A stretch of DNA of 64,000 nt from Nitratiruptor sp. (lineage in GTDB: Bacteria > Campylobacterota > Campylobacteria > Campylobacterales > Nitratiruptoraceae). Made by a program: the position numbers and the translations under genes. A model generated the notes under the pieces. It saw nothing but the letters and a program-made list of their open reading frames with translations, had not been told where the DNA came from and made no database searches. The stretch lies in the NCBI GenBank assembly GCA_009659925.1, contig PUXW01000019.1, forward strand, positions 62,001 to 126,000, in the 5' to 3' direction. This document shows, piece by piece, positions 9,140 through 19,088 of the stretch. How positions within the stretch are numbered: the first letter of the stretch is position 1; every line of letters starts with the position of its first letter.

Positions 9140-12029
9140 GTTGGAAGGGGCCCGGGCCCAGGCGGCGGCCAGGGTTCTGGGGATCGAGCATATTGTCCTC
9201 CCCGATTTTCGAGGCCGTTTCGGTGAGGATTTGCGCCCCTTCAAGGGGGAGCTGGATCGACTCAATCGGGCCCTCTTCGCCTTCTACCAAAATCCAAAGG
9301 CCCTCCTCATCGCCCCCTTTCGCACCATCGCCCACCCGCTTCCTCGCAAGGAGCATCTCCCTTCTTGGACCGTTGCCTTCGGGGATGAGGTCGATTTGGA
9401 GGAGATCCGGGGGCGCCTCTTCGAGTGGGGCTACCGCTTCGTCGATCTGGTTACCGAAGTTGGGGAGGCCAGTTTGCGTGGGGACATCCTCGACATCTTC
9501 CCGCCCAACCTCGATGCTCCGGTGCGCATCAGCCTCTTCGATACCCAGGTCGAGAGTCTGCGCCCTTTCGATCCAGGAAGTCAGCTCAGCCATGGAGAGG
9601 AGCTCGAAGAGGTCACCCTCATCCCAGCCCTCTACGCCTTTCCCCAAGGACGCACTCAGGTGGAAGAGGAGATCGCTGGATGGGAGTGCCCCATCCTCGT
9701 CAAGGATATCTACTCCCTCGGATTCTGGTTGCTTGAGCGGACCAATTTGCTTGAGGGTAAAGAGGCGGTTTGCTCGGGCCCTCTCCCCCTCGATGAGTAT
9801 TATCAAGGGGCCCGAGGATTGATTGATCAGGCCAGTTTCGAGCTCCCCCAGATCCCTCCACCCAAGAGGTGGTGGGATATCAACCCAACAAACATAGAAG
9901 GCTACGCCGCCCAGAAGGTAGGCAAGAAGCGGGTGCGCATCCTCGCCTCTTCTCCAGAGCTACTTCGCTATAGCTCCATCCCCCAGCTGGAGGAGGTGGA
10001 GCTCATTCTTGGAGATGGAATCCTCCAGATCGAGTCTAAAGAGGAGGTGATCCTCTCCCTCAACCGCTTTAATCGCCCCCCCTCCCGACCCCGTTTGTTG
10101 CTGGATGAGCTCGAAGTTGGCAACTATGTGGTCCATGAGATCCATGGGGTCGGGATCTTCCAGGGGATCGAACAGCTCCTTTTACTGGGAGGGCGCAAGG
10201 ATTTCGTAGCCCTTGGTTACGAAGGAGGCGATCGCCTCCTCGTTCCCGTAGAGCAGTTGGATCTGCTGAGCCGATATGTGGGGAGTGGGGAGCCCCCGAA
10301 ACTCGATCGTCTCGGGAGTCGCTCCTTCGCCCGCTCCAAGGAGCGGGTACGTACGAAGCTGATGGCCCTGGCTCAAGAGATCATCGACCGAGCCGCCAAA
10401 CGGGCCCTGGCCAGGGTCCAACCCATTCCCATCGATTTCCAGGAGGTGGCGAAGTTTCAAGGGAGTGCGGGCTTTTCCTACACCCCTGACCAGCAACGGG
10501 CGATCCAACAGATCTTCGCTCGACTGGAACAAGGGGAGGTCCTGGACATGCTCTTGAGCGGGGATGTGGGATTTGGCAAGAGCGAGGTGGCCTTGAACGC
10601 CCTTTTTGCCGTAGCCAAAGCCGGCTACCAAGGGGCGATGGTGGTCCCCACGACCCTCCTATCCGCCCAGCACTACCACAACTTCCGGAAGCGTCTGGAA
10701 CCCTTTGGGATTCGGGTAGGACGGCTAGATCGCTTTGTAAGTGCCAAGGAGCGCCGGGCCCTCCTGGAAGATCTGGCCCAAGGGAAGATCGATGTTCTCG
10801 TCGGGACCCACGCCCTTTTGGAAGCCTCTTTTGCCAACCTCGCCCTTGTTGTGGTGGACGAGGAGCATAAGTTTGGGGTCAAACAGAAGGAGCGACTCAA
10901 AGAGCTTGGGGAGGGGCTCCATCTCCTCTCCATGAGTGCAACCCCCATTCCCAGAAGCCTCAACATGGCCTTGAGCAACCTCAAGGAGTTGGTCACCCTC
11001 GAAACCCCTCCCTCCATTCGCCAGGAGGTTCGCACCTTTGTCCGGGAGTATAGCGATGCCCTGGTTAAAGAGGTCATTCTCCGGGAGCTCAGGCGAGGGG
11101 GGCAACTCTTTTACATCTACAACTCCATTGCCCAGATGGAGCAAAAGCGTCAGGCTTTGCTTCAGCTTCTCCCCCAGCTGCGTATCCTCACTCTCCATTC
11201 CAAAGTCCCTGCGGCCACCTCCGAGCGGGAACTCTTGCGATTTGCCCAAGGGGAGTACGATCTGCTCTTGTCCACCTCCATCCTGGAGAGTGGGATCCAT
11301 ATGCCCCGGGTCAACACCATCATCGTCGAAGGTGCTGATCGCTTCGGAATCTCCGATTTGCACCAGCTCCGGGGCCGGGTTGGTCGGGGTGGGGTTGAGG
11401 GGTATTGCTACTTCCTCATCGAGGATGCCATGGAGATGAGCGAAGAGGCCAAGAGGCGTCTCGTCGCTTTGGAGAGCAACTCCTTCATCGGAAGTGGGGC
11501 TCTGTTGGCCCAGTACGATCTGGAGATCCGGGGCGGGGGGAATATCCTGGGGGCCCAGCAGAGTGGCCATATCAAGGGGGTTGGCTACGGGCTCTATGTG
11601 AAGATGCTCGAAGGGGAGATCAGACGGGCCTTGGCTCAGGGAGATGGAGGAGAAGCAGAGGAAGAGAAGGGGGTAGAGCTGCGTTTGAGTGTCAATGCCT
11701 ATTTGAGTCCTGAGCTCATTGGGAGTGAGCGGGTCAAGTTGGAGCTCTATCGCCGCCTCGCTCAAGCGCGTAGCCTGGAGGAGGTAGGTAGACTTGCCAG
11801 GGAGATTGAGGATCGCTTTGGAAAGCTCGATAGGCCAAGCCGCAACTTCCTCGACCTCATCGCCATCAAACTCCTGGCCGCCAGGAGGGGAATCAAGCGT
11901 GTGAGCAACTATGGTCAAAACATCACCCTTGAATCCCTGGACGGAAGGAAACACCACCTCAAGGCCCCAAGCAAGGATGAGGAGGATCTTCTGGCCACTT
12001 TGATGGCCTATCTCAAGGGGGAACAATGA
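9075..12029 (+). CDS. mfd: Transcription-repair coupling factor
   Basis: CarD-like RID (NYVVHEIHGVGIFQGIEQLLL), helicase motifs SGDVGFGKSEVA, DEEHKFGVKQKE, SMSATPIPRSLNMA. Start MGAKFYEYL chosen over the upstream ORF start at 9000. Confidence 0.95.
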   Translation: MGAKFYEYLQEHRPQILVVEDELEGARAQAAARVLGIEHIVLPDFRGRFGEDLRPFKGELDRLNRALFAFYQNPKALLIAPFRTIAHPLPRKEHLPSWTVAFGDEVDLEEIRGRLFEWGYRFVDLVTEVGEASLRGDILDIFPPNLDAPVRISLFDTQVESLRPFDPGSQLSHGEELEEVTLIPALYAFPQGRTQVEEEIAGWECPILVKDIYSLGFWLLERTNLLEGKEAVCSGPLPLDEYYQGARGLIDQASFELPQIPPPKRWWDINPTNIEGYAAQKVGKKRVRILASSPELLRYSSIPQLEEVELILGDGILQIESKEEVILSLNRFNRPPSRPRLLLDELEVGNYVVHEIHGVGIFQGIEQLLLLGGRKDFVALGYEGGDRLLVPVEQLDLLSRYVGSGEPPKLDRLGSRSFARSKERVRTKLMALAQEIIDRAAKRALARVQPIPIDFQEVAKFQGSAGFSYTPDQQRAIQQIFARLEQGEVLDMLLSGDVGFGKSEVALNALFAVAKAGYQGAMVVPTTLLSAQHYHNFRKRLEPFGIRVGRLDRFVSAKERRALLEDLAQGKIDVLVGTHALLEASFANLALVVVDEEHKFGVKQKERLKELGEGLHLLSMSATPIPRSLNMALSNLKELVTLETPPSIRQEVRTFVREYSDALVKEVILRELRRGGQLFYIYNSIAQMEQKRQALLQLLPQLRILTLHSKVPAATSERELLRFAQGEYDLLLSTSILESGIHMPRVNTIIVEGADRFGISDLHQLRGRVGRGGVEGYCYFLIEDAMEMSEEAKRRLVALESNSFIGSGALLAQYDLEIRGGGNILGAQQSGHIKGVGYGLYVKMLEGEIRRALAQGDGGEAEEEKGVELRLSVNAYLSPELIGSERVKLELYRRLAQARSLEEVGRLAREIEDRFGKLDRPSRNFLDLIAIKLLAARRGIKRVSNYGQNITLESLDGRKHHLKAPSKDEEDLLATLMAYLKGEQ

Positions 12030-12823
12030 AGATTGGATTTATCGGTGATATCGTGGGACGGCCAGGACGCAAGATGGTCCAGCGCCACCTACCCCAAATT
12101 CGAGAGGATCTCGGGCTGGACTATGTGATCGCTAACTACGAGAATGCCAGCCACGGTTTTGGCCTCACCCCCAAGAATGCCCAAGAGCTCCTGGCGGCTG
12201 GAATCGACCTCATGACAGGGGGAAACCACACCTGGGACAAGCGGGAGATCATTCCTTTGCTCGACCAGCTCCCGTTGCTGCGACCCCTCAACTATCCCCC
12301 GGGCGTTCCTGGCCGGGGCTTCATGGTTTTGGATGGGCGGTTGGCGGTGGTCAATCTCATGGGCCATTATGGGATGCCGATGGTGGAGAACCCCTTCCTA
12401 GCCGCTCAAAAGATAGTCTCCCAGCTCCAAGGGGAGGTGGAAGCGATCTTCATCGACTTTCATGCCGAGGCAACCAGCGAAAAGCGGGCGATGTTCCTCA
12501 TGCTCAAGGGAGAAATCGGAGCGCTGGTTGGAACCCACACCCATGTAGGCAGTGACGACTTGGTCATTGATGGGGGGAGTGGCTATGTGAGTGATGTCGG
12601 GTTGACGGGATGCCGGGACAATGTGATTGGCATGAAGGCCGAAGGGGCGATCCAGCGGTTTTTGACGGGGCTGCCCACCCGGTTCGATGTCCCCGATCGG
12701 TGTCGGACCATCTTTCAGATGGTGGTCTTCCAGCTGGAGGAGGGGCGCTGTGTGGAAGGGTACAAAATCAAAGCCTACGACGACCAGCCCTACCAAATCG
12801 TCCAGGAGGCCTACAAGGAATGA
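12026..12823 (+). CDS. ymdB: YmdB-family metallophosphoesterase
   Basis: MKIGFIGDIVGRPGRKMV, GGNHTWDK, DFHAEATSEK, GTHTHV. Confidence 0.9.
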   Translation: MKIGFIGDIVGRPGRKMVQRHLPQIREDLGLDYVIANYENASHGFGLTPKNAQELLAAGIDLMTGGNHTWDKREIIPLLDQLPLLRPLNYPPGVPGRGFMVLDGRLAVVNLMGHYGMPMVENPFLAAQKIVSQLQGEVEAIFIDFHAEATSEKRAMFLMLKGEIGALVGTHTHVGSDDLVIDGGSGYVSDVGLTGCRDNVIGMKAEGAIQRFLTGLPTRFDVPDRCRTIFQMVVFQLEEGRCVEGYKIKAYDDQPYQIVQEAYKE

Positions 12824-13518
12824 GGGGTTACGACCTACTGGTGCGGCTCAAGGAGCTGGGCTACATTCGATACAGTGACGATCCCTACTGGTGGCCCCGG
12901 AGTGGAACCTTCGAGGTGGTAGTGGGAGCGATCCTCACACAAAATAGCCGCTGGGAGCGGGTGGAGGTGGCCTTGGCCAATCTTCGGGAATTCCTCGGAG
13001 GCCAGATCGATCCCCAGGCCTTGGTAGAGCTTGATTCTCGCCTCTTGAGCCAGCTCATCAAACCGGCCGGCTTCTACCGAACCAAGGCCCACCGCCTCCA
13101 GCTCCTCACCCAACGCATCCTCGATCGCTACGGGAGCTTTGAGGCCTTCCAAGCCAGGCCCAGCCGTCGTTGGCTCTTGGAGCAAAAGGGGATCGGTCCG
13201 GAGAGTGCCGATGCCATCCTCAATTATGGCTGCTACCGGGAGTTCCTAGTGGTGGATCGCTATAGCGCCAAACTTCTTGGGCTCTTTGGCTACTCCTTCC
13301 ACCACTACGATGAGCTCCAGGACTTTTTGGCAGCCTCTTTGCGAGAGCATCGGGAGGCCATTGCCGCCCTCTACCCGGCTCCCATCCCCCTGGCCCAAAT
13401 CTATGCCCGTTTCCACGGGAAAATCGTCGAGTTTTGCAAGGATTGGTGCAAGGGGAAGGGGTGGCAACGACGGGCCAGGTCACTCCTGGAGGGAGAGAGC
13501 TTGCCGGATGGCGGGTAG
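12820..13518 (+). CDS. HhH-GPD DNA glycosylase, MagIII-like
   Basis: ATGA overlap with previous gene; VVVGAILTQNSRWERV, LEQKGIGPESADAILNYG..FLVVDRYSAKL. Confidence 0.8.
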   Translation: MRGYDLLVRLKELGYIRYSDDPYWWPRSGTFEVVVGAILTQNSRWERVEVALANLREFLGGQIDPQALVELDSRLLSQLIKPAGFYRTKAHRLQLLTQRILDRYGSFEAFQARPSRRWLLEQKGIGPESADAILNYGCYREFLVVDRYSAKLLGLFGYSFHHYDELQDFLAASLREHREAIAALYPAPIPLAQIYARFHGKIVEFCKDWCKGKGWQRRARSLLEGESLPDGG

Positions 13519-13881
13519 GAGTTGGGAGCGCATCTGGTGGAGGAGCTGGTGAAAGGCTTCGTAGGGTTTGCCCTCCGGATCGGGGAAGGGGAGCAGGAGC
13601 TGAGGGCTTCGAGGATCCCAGAGGGGACACTCCTCCTCATTGCAAACTCGAACCACGAGATCGAAGGATTGGCCGGCCACCTCATTGAGCCCTTTGGAGC
13701 GGTATGTCGGGCGCCAGAGCCCAGCCTCCTGGAGGAGCCGTTTGGCGTTGGGGTTGACCTGACCCCGGGGACAAGAGCCAGCACTTTGGGCTGTGACTCC
13801 GGGAAGTTCGTGGTCGATGAGGGCCTGGGCGATGATGGAACGGCAACTATTCCCTTTGCACAAGACGAGGACCTGCTTCAT
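13480..13881 (-). CDS. Low-MW phosphatase/arsenate reductase (ArsC) family protein
   Basis: N-terminal LCKGNSCRS P-loop (CX5R-type) and DPEGKPYEAFHQLLHQM; reads into the 3' end of the glycosylase. Confidence 0.78.
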   Translation of the reverse strand: MKQVLVLCKGNSCRSIIAQALIDHELPGVTAQSAGSCPRGQVNPNAKRLLQEAGLWRPTYRSKGLNEVAGQSFDLVVRVCNEEECPLWDPRSPQLLLPFPDPEGKPYEAFHQLLHQMRSQLLPAIRQALSLQE

Positions 13882-15383
13882 ACCTTCTGCTTTATGTGGA
13901 TCTTCTTGGCTCGAAAGAGCTCCTTGGCCCGCTGGACCAGGGGCGTGTGGAGAATATCTTCATGGAGCTCCCCCGGGGCCGTTGGGGCGATACAACTTCC
14001 CTGGGGTTCTGGCTCCTGGGGTTGGGGTTCTGGTGGACTATCGTCGATCTTCTGGATCTTGGTCTCTAGGCCAAAGAGCTCTTTGATCAGGTGTTTGATG
14101 GTCCCATAGGAGAGGCGGAGCTTCTCCTTGCACTCGGGAGGGGTATGGCTGCGCCAGGTGAGAACTCCGTTCTGGAAGGAGACGAAGGTGACACTCCGCT
14201 CGAAACACTCCCCTAGTTCGTAGTTTCGCCGATAGAGCTCATCGACAAGCCGCTGGAACCGGGATTTGGGATCGGCCTCGAAGAGGGTCGGTTGCTCCTT
14301 TGGCCTTGGGGCGGGGGATGGAGTGGGGGGGTGGGCCTTTTCGAGCTCTTGGATGAGCTGGTCGATCTCTTTGAGCTTGGTGGCCTCCACCATCTTCCAC
14401 AAAGTCAAGGTCAGGACCGACTCGTCGTCGCCGCTGAGAAAGAGGAGCTCCTTGGCTTGGCTGAGGATTCGTAAGAAGCGCTCTTGGAGGATCGGAGGGA
14501 TCCGGGGATCCTGGGCGAGGATCGCCTCTTTGAGGCTGTGGAGGAGCTCGTCGAGGACCATCTGGGCCTCGTACTCCCTGGCCTCCTGGAGAAAGGCGGT
14601 GATGGCTTGGCGGTTCCGGGAGAGGACCATCTCCCAGAGGGCTTGGATCTGCTGGGGATCGATGAGGCCGAGCATCTCCACCACCTTGGCCGTGTGGAGG
14701 TGGCCTTTAGAATAGACGATAGCTTGATCCAAGAGGGTGAGGGTGTCCCGGAGGGAGCCTTGCCCGCTCCGGGCAAGAATCTCGAGGGCCTGGAGCTCGT
14801 AGGGGATCTCCTCGGTGGCGAGGATCTGTTGGAGGTGGTGGACTATGGCCTGGTGGGGGATCTTCTTGAAGCGGAAGTGTTGGGTCCGACTCAAGATGGT
14901 GGCGGGCAGCTTCATAGGGTCGGTGGTGGCCAGGATGAACTTCACATATTCTGGGGGCTCTTCGAGGGTCTTCAAGAGGGCGTTGAAGGCCTCTTTGGTG
15001 AGCATGTGGACTTCGTCGATGATGAAGATCTTGTAGCGCCCCTGGGCCGGTTTGTAGCGGGTGTGTTCGATGAGCTCCCGGATGTCGTCGATCTTCCGGT
15101 TGCTGGCGGCATCCATTTCGACGATGTCGATATGGCGTCCCTCATTGGCCGCCCGACAATCCTCACACTCCTCGCACGGATTGCTGGTGGGTCCCTCCTG
15201 GCACAAGAGGGCCTTGGCAAAGATCCGGGCTGTGCTGGTCTTGCCGCTCCCTCGCAGCCCGCTAAAAAGATAGGCGTGGCCCAGCTGTTTGGTATCGAGG
15301 GCGAGGGTGAGGGTCTGGACGATGGGCTCCTGGCCGATGAGATCCTCAAAGCGTTTCGGACGGTATTTGAGGGATAGGGTCAC
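13878..15383 (-). CDS. dnaX: DNA polymerase III subunit gamma/tau
   Basis: LSLKYRPKRFEDLIGQE, FSGLRGSGKTSTARIFAK, zinc Cys cluster, FIIDEVHMLT. GTG start at 15383 with AAGGAG upstream. Confidence 0.95.
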   Translation of the reverse strand: MTLSLKYRPKRFEDLIGQEPIVQTLTLALDTKQLGHAYLFSGLRGSGKTSTARIFAKALLCQEGPTSNPCEECEDCRAANEGRHIDIVEMDAASNRKIDDIRELIEHTRYKPAQGRYKIFIIDEVHMLTKEAFNALLKTLEEPPEYVKFILATTDPMKLPATILSRTQHFRFKKIPHQAIVHHLQQILATEEIPYELQALEILARSGQGSLRDTLTLLDQAIVYSKGHLHTAKVVEMLGLIDPQQIQALWEMVLSRNRQAITAFLQEAREYEAQMVLDELLHSLKEAILAQDPRIPPILQERFLRILSQAKELLFLSGDDESVLTLTLWKMVEATKLKEIDQLIQELEKAHPPTPSPAPRPKEQPTLFEADPKSRFQRLVDELYRRNYELGECFERSVTFVSFQNGVLTWRSHTPPECKEKLRLSYGTIKHLIKELFGLETKIQKIDDSPPEPQPQEPEPQGSCIAPTAPGELHEDILHTPLVQRAKELFRAKKIHIKQKV

Positions 15384-15401
15384 TGCTGCTCCTTCCAAAG
15401 A

Positions 15402-15415
15402 GCTATAATTATAGC
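15402..15415. promoter_or_regulatory. Palindromic divergent promoter element GCTATAATTATAGC
   Basis: Perfect 14-bp palindrome between dnaX (-) and the 15416/15437 ORF (+), with TATAAT-like boxes. Confidence 0.5.
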
Positions 15416-15436
15416 ATGTCCCAAGAAGGAGGGATC

Positions 15437-15994
15437 ATGAAGCTTGGGATGGTCCTGTTTATCGGAGTACTGCTCCTTCTGGCCTATGCCATTTGGCGCA
15501 GCGATCCGGCCTTTGTCGCTTTGGAGGATGGGAAGTTGCGTTTTGGGAAGCGGGGGTGTGCGCTCGCCTTTGAAGTGGAGGTGGTGGCCAGGGAACGGGA
15601 GGTAGTGGATGAGCTGACCATCCAACGCTGGCTCATCCGTTTATCCAATGGGGATAGCCTCTACTACGAAGAGGTCGATCTGCCTCCCAAGGAGGCTTTT
15701 GGATGGAGCTATCGGGCTATCGTGGAGGGGCTCTTTGGATTTCGGGTGGAGGAGGTGGCCAGTGGGGATGGTTTCGTGATCTATCGGGGGGATTTTGCCA
15801 TCGCCCTTTTTTACAAGAGCCGCCATAACCTCATCCTCCTCTATCCAGCCGATGATCTGATGGAGGCCCTCCTAGCCTGTTTGCAACGGGGGGAGCAAAA
15901 ACCTCTCCTTGAGCGCAAGGGGATTGTGCCTAGGAAGGGGAGATGGAAGATCGAATGGATCATCCTCGATGGGCTCATCGAGAAGAATATCTAA
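15437..15994 (+). CDS. Hypothetical protein with N-terminal TM helix
   Basis: MKLGMVLFIGVLLLLAYAIW... (ORF may start at 15416); no family recognised. Confidence 0.65.
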   Translation: MKLGMVLFIGVLLLLAYAIWRSDPAFVALEDGKLRFGKRGCALAFEVEVVAREREVVDELTIQRWLIRLSNGDSLYYEEVDLPPKEAFGWSYRAIVEGLFGFRVEEVASGDGFVIYRGDFAIALFYKSRHNLILLYPADDLMEALLACLQRGEQKPLLERKGIVPRKGRWKIEWIILDGLIEKNI

Positions 15995-16724
15995 GCCACT
16001 CCCGGGCTACCCGTTTGAGCTTTTCGGGGCTTTCGGAGGCGAAGAGTTTGAGCTCTGGTTGGCGGTTGGTCGGTTCGATGGCAAGAGCTTGATGGAGGTA
16101 GTCGCAGATGGCCTCTCCCGAGTGGATGAGAATCGTTTCCGGACCGAAATAGCTGGTCAGGGCCTCTTGAAGGAGGGGGAAGTGGGTACAGCCGAGGATA
16201 ATTCCCTTGGGGTGGGGGAGGTTGTGGAAGTAGTGGTCCATGGTGGCCTGGACGATAGGTCCAGTGAGGATCCCCTCCTCCACCAGGGGAACGAAGAGCG
16301 GGGTGGCTTGGAAGGTGAGGTTGCAAAAGCCCTCCTGGCGCAAGAGCTCTTCATACTGGCCGCTGGAGATGGTGGCTTTGGTTCCAATGACCAAGATGGG
16401 TTCGTGCCCTTCCAGACGCTCCTTGGCTGCCAAGACCCCTGGTTCGATTACCCCCACTACTGGAAAGGTAGCACTTTCTCGAAGCTCCTCCAAAGCGTGG
16501 GCACTCACTGAGTTGCATGCGGCAATGAGTAGATCGGGATCGAAATTCTTGAAGAACTCCAGGGCTTCCAGGGAGTAGCGGACGATGGTATTTTTATCTT
16601 TGGTTCCGTAGGGGACCCGGGCCGTATCGCCAAAATAGATGATCTCGTCGAAGAAACGGTGTTCGATAAGGCTCTTGACGACCGTGAGGCCACCGACACC
16701 GCTATCGAAGACAGCGGCTCGCAA
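15975..16724 (-). CDS. murI: Glutamate racemase
   Basis: AVFDSGVGGLTVVKSL, YFGDTARVPYGTK, AACNSVSA, GCTHFPLL. Confidence 0.96.
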   Translation of the reverse strand: MRAAVFDSGVGGLTVVKSLIEHRFFDEIIYFGDTARVPYGTKDKNTIVRYSLEALEFFKNFDPDLLIAACNSVSAHALEELRESATFPVVGVIEPGVLAAKERLEGHEPILVIGTKATISSGQYEELLRQEGFCNLTFQATPLFVPLVEEGILTGPIVQATMDHYFHNLPHPKGIILGCTHFPLLQEALTSYFGPETILIHSGEAICDYLHQALAIEPTNRQPELKLFASESPEKLKRVAREWLRYSSR

Positions 16725-16727
16725 GGG

Positions 16728-18077
16728 CTAGGCGCCCTCGTTCATGATGCTCAAGAACTCCTGGTTGTTCTTGGTCTTGAGCATTTTGGAGTAGAGGAAT
16801 TTGAGGGCCTCCACCTCATCCATCGATTGCATGGCGTTGCGCAAAGCCCAGACCTTCTGGAGGGTATCCGGATCGACCAGGAGCTCCTCCTTCCTGGTTC
16901 CAGATTTGAGGATGTCGATGGCGGGGTAGATCCTGCGATCAGCAATACGTCGATCCAAGACGATTTCGCAGTTCCCTGTCCCCTTGAACTCCTCGAAGAT
17001 CACCTCATCCATCCGGCTCCCCGTGTCGATGAGGGCGGTAGAGATGATGGTCAGGCTTCCCCCCTCTTCGATGTTCCGGGCAGCACCAAAGAAGCGTTTC
17101 GGTTTGTGGAGGGCGTTGGCATCTACCCCACCACTCAAGACCTTTCCGCTAGATGGGGTGACGGTGTTATAAGCTCGGGCAAGGCGGGTGATGGAATCAA
17201 GCAGGATCACCACATCTTTGCCCATCTCCACCCGCCGTTTGGCCTTTTCGATAACCAGCTCGGCAACCCGTACATGGTTTTTAGCTGGCATATCGAAGGT
17301 GGAGCTGTAGACCTCCCCCTTGACGCTACGCTCCATATCGGTGACCTCTTCGGGGCGCTCATCCACCAGGAGGACGATGAGCTCCACTTCGGGATGGTTC
17401 CTGGCGATCCCGTGGGCGAGCTCCTTCATGAGCTCGGTCTTCCCGCTCCGGGGGGGTGCGACGATGAGGGCCCGCTGTCCTTTGCCGATGGGGGTGAAGA
17501 GGTCGAGGACCCGGCCGGTCAGCTTCATTGGATCGTATTCGAGCTTGAGGCGTTCCGTGGGGTAGAGGGGGGTCAAGTTGTCGAAGAGGGGGCGCTTCTT
17601 GGACTCTTCGGGAGGGAGGTAGTTGATGGCCTCGATCTTGAGGAGGGCGTAGTAGCGCTCCTGATCCTTTGGTGGGCGGACTTGGCCTGTGACAATATCT
17701 CCAGTACGCAGGGCGAACCGGCGAATCTGAGTGGCACTCACATAGGCATCGTTGGCGCTGTTGGAAAAATTCTCGTTGATGGCCCGCAAGAAGCCATACC
17801 CTTCCGGAGTCACTTCGAGAATTCCGGTGAAGAGGATATAGCCTCCCTTGCTCACCTGGTTCTTCAAGATCTCGAACATGAGATCTTGGCGCTTGAGCTC
17901 TTGGGGGTTTTCGATGCCTAGATGTTGGGCAATGTCGAGGAGCTCGTCGATGCTCTTGGTCCGGAGCTCTTCGATAGTGTGGCCTTCGACTGGGGTGTGG
18001 GTCCGCTTCAGTTTCGAATCGCCTAGGGAGGAGTCCTCTTCGCTTGGGAGCTCTAGATTCTCGCTCTTTTCGCTCAT
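16728..18077 (-). CDS. rho: Transcription termination factor Rho
   Basis: [41 protein letters not shown]; start MSEKSENLE. Confidence 0.97.
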   Translation of the reverse strand: MSEKSENLELPSEEDSSLGDSKLKRTHTPVEGHTIEELRTKSIDELLDIAQHLGIENPQELKRQDLMFEILKNQVSKGGYILFTGILEVTPEGYGFLRAINENFSNSANDAYVSATQIRRFALRTGDIVTGQVRPPKDQERYYALLKIEAINYLPPEESKKRPLFDNLTPLYPTERLKLEYDPMKLTGRVLDLFTPIGKGQRALIVAPPRSGKTELMKELAHGIARNHPEVELIVLLVDERPEEVTDMERSVKGEVYSSTFDMPAKNHVRVAELVIEKAKRRVEMGKDVVILLDSITRLARAYNTVTPSSGKVLSGGVDANALHKPKRFFGAARNIEEGGSLTIISTALIDTGSRMDEVIFEEFKGTGNCEIVLDRRIADRRIYPAIDILKSGTRKEELLVDPDTLQKVWALRNAMQSMDEVEALKFLYSKMLKTKNNQEFLSIMNEGA

Positions 18078-18160
18078 TATTCCTTCTTTATGTGGGATCT
18101 GGTCCAGCAGCTTCGAAGGCGGTGCAGATAGCGTAATTGTAGTATATTCCCTCCCTTTCG

Positions 18161-18556
18161 TCAAGGCTGCATTGCCAGGAAGAGGAGGAGGGGATAGAGG
18201 AGGAGATTGAGGTAGCGCATCGAAGGGGTAATGGGGGTTTCGGGGGGAATCGGCAGGGCCTCATGGAGCCGATTTTCTTCGAGCTTCTTGATGAGGACCA
18301 GCTTGTAGGAGATGTCCATGAACTTGAGGAAGAGGAGGGCCAGAAACCAGATGTTGGTGAGGCCATATTTGAGCCCCACGTAGAGGGCATAGTAGAAGCT
18401 GGGATGGGAGAGGAAGAAGTAGAAGATCCCCTCTTTGTAACGCAAGTAGGTGCGCTCCAGCAGGCCTTTGATAGTATTGGCCTGCTGCCAGGAGAGTTCA
18501 TAGAGTTCGAGAAGGAGGAGGACGATCACCTCTACCGGTAGATTTGTCGCTTCCAT
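18161..18556 (-). CDS. Conserved-looking integral membrane protein, unknown function
   Basis: [38 protein letters not shown]...; several hydrophobic segments; upstream of rho. Confidence 0.6.
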   Translation of the reverse strand: MEATNLPVEVIVLLLLELYELSWQQANTIKGLLERTYLRYKEGIFYFFLSHPSFYYALYVGLKYGLTNIWFLALLFLKFMDISYKLVLIKKLEENRLHEALPIPPETPITPSMRYLNLLLYPLLLFLAMQP

Positions 18557-18605
18557 GACGGCTCCCAGAAAATTTTTGTTATTATACACTCATCAAGGAG
18601 CAAGG

Positions 18606-19088
18606 ATGCGTATCTTCAACACTGGTGGTACCTTTAACAAGGTTTACGATCCCATTCGAGGAGATCTAGTCGTGCCCCGGGACGATCGGGCCGTCGAGGG
18701 GATCCTCCAAACCCTTCACCTTTCCATACCCGTGGAGGGGCTCATCTACAAGGATAGCCTCGATTTGACCCCCGAGGATCGGATTCTCCTGGCCCAGCGA
18801 ATAGAGGCTCGGGGGGAGGATTGTATCGTGGTTCATGGGACCGATACGATGCTTGAGAGTGCCGCTTTGCTCGAGGAGTATCTCGGCCAATCCCTGTGCA
18901 TCGTTTTGACGGGGGCGATGGTTCCAGTGAGCATCGATCCGAGGGAGGGGAGTGGCAACTTGATGCTTGCCATCGCCAAGCTCTCCTATTGCCCGAGTCC
19001 TGGGGTCTTCGTCGCCATGCATGGCCATCTGGTCCCATATACCCAGATCTTCAAGGATCGCCAAAGGGGACGCTTTTGCCTCAAGTAA
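18606..19088 (+). CDS. Single-domain asparaginase-like protein
   Basis: MRIFNTGGTFNKVYD and VVHGTDTMLESAALLEEYL, LTGAMVPVSIDPREGSGNL; only ~160 aa, N-terminal asparaginase domain. Confidence 0.8.
   Translation: MRIFNTGGTFNKVYDPIRGDLVVPRDDRAVEGILQTLHLSIPVEGLIYKDSLDLTPEDRILLAQRIEARGEDCIVVHGTDTMLESAALLEEYLGQSLCIVLTGAMVPVSIDPREGSGNLMLAIAKLSYCPSPGVFVAMHGHLVPYTQIFKDRQRGRFCLK

Noticed and set aside
10725-12026. 433-aa minus-strand ORF inside mfd
   Set aside because: Shadow ORF opposite a well supported gene.
16659-17921. 420-aa plus-strand ORF opposite rho
   Set aside because: Complement of rho codons; low-complexity composition and no motif.
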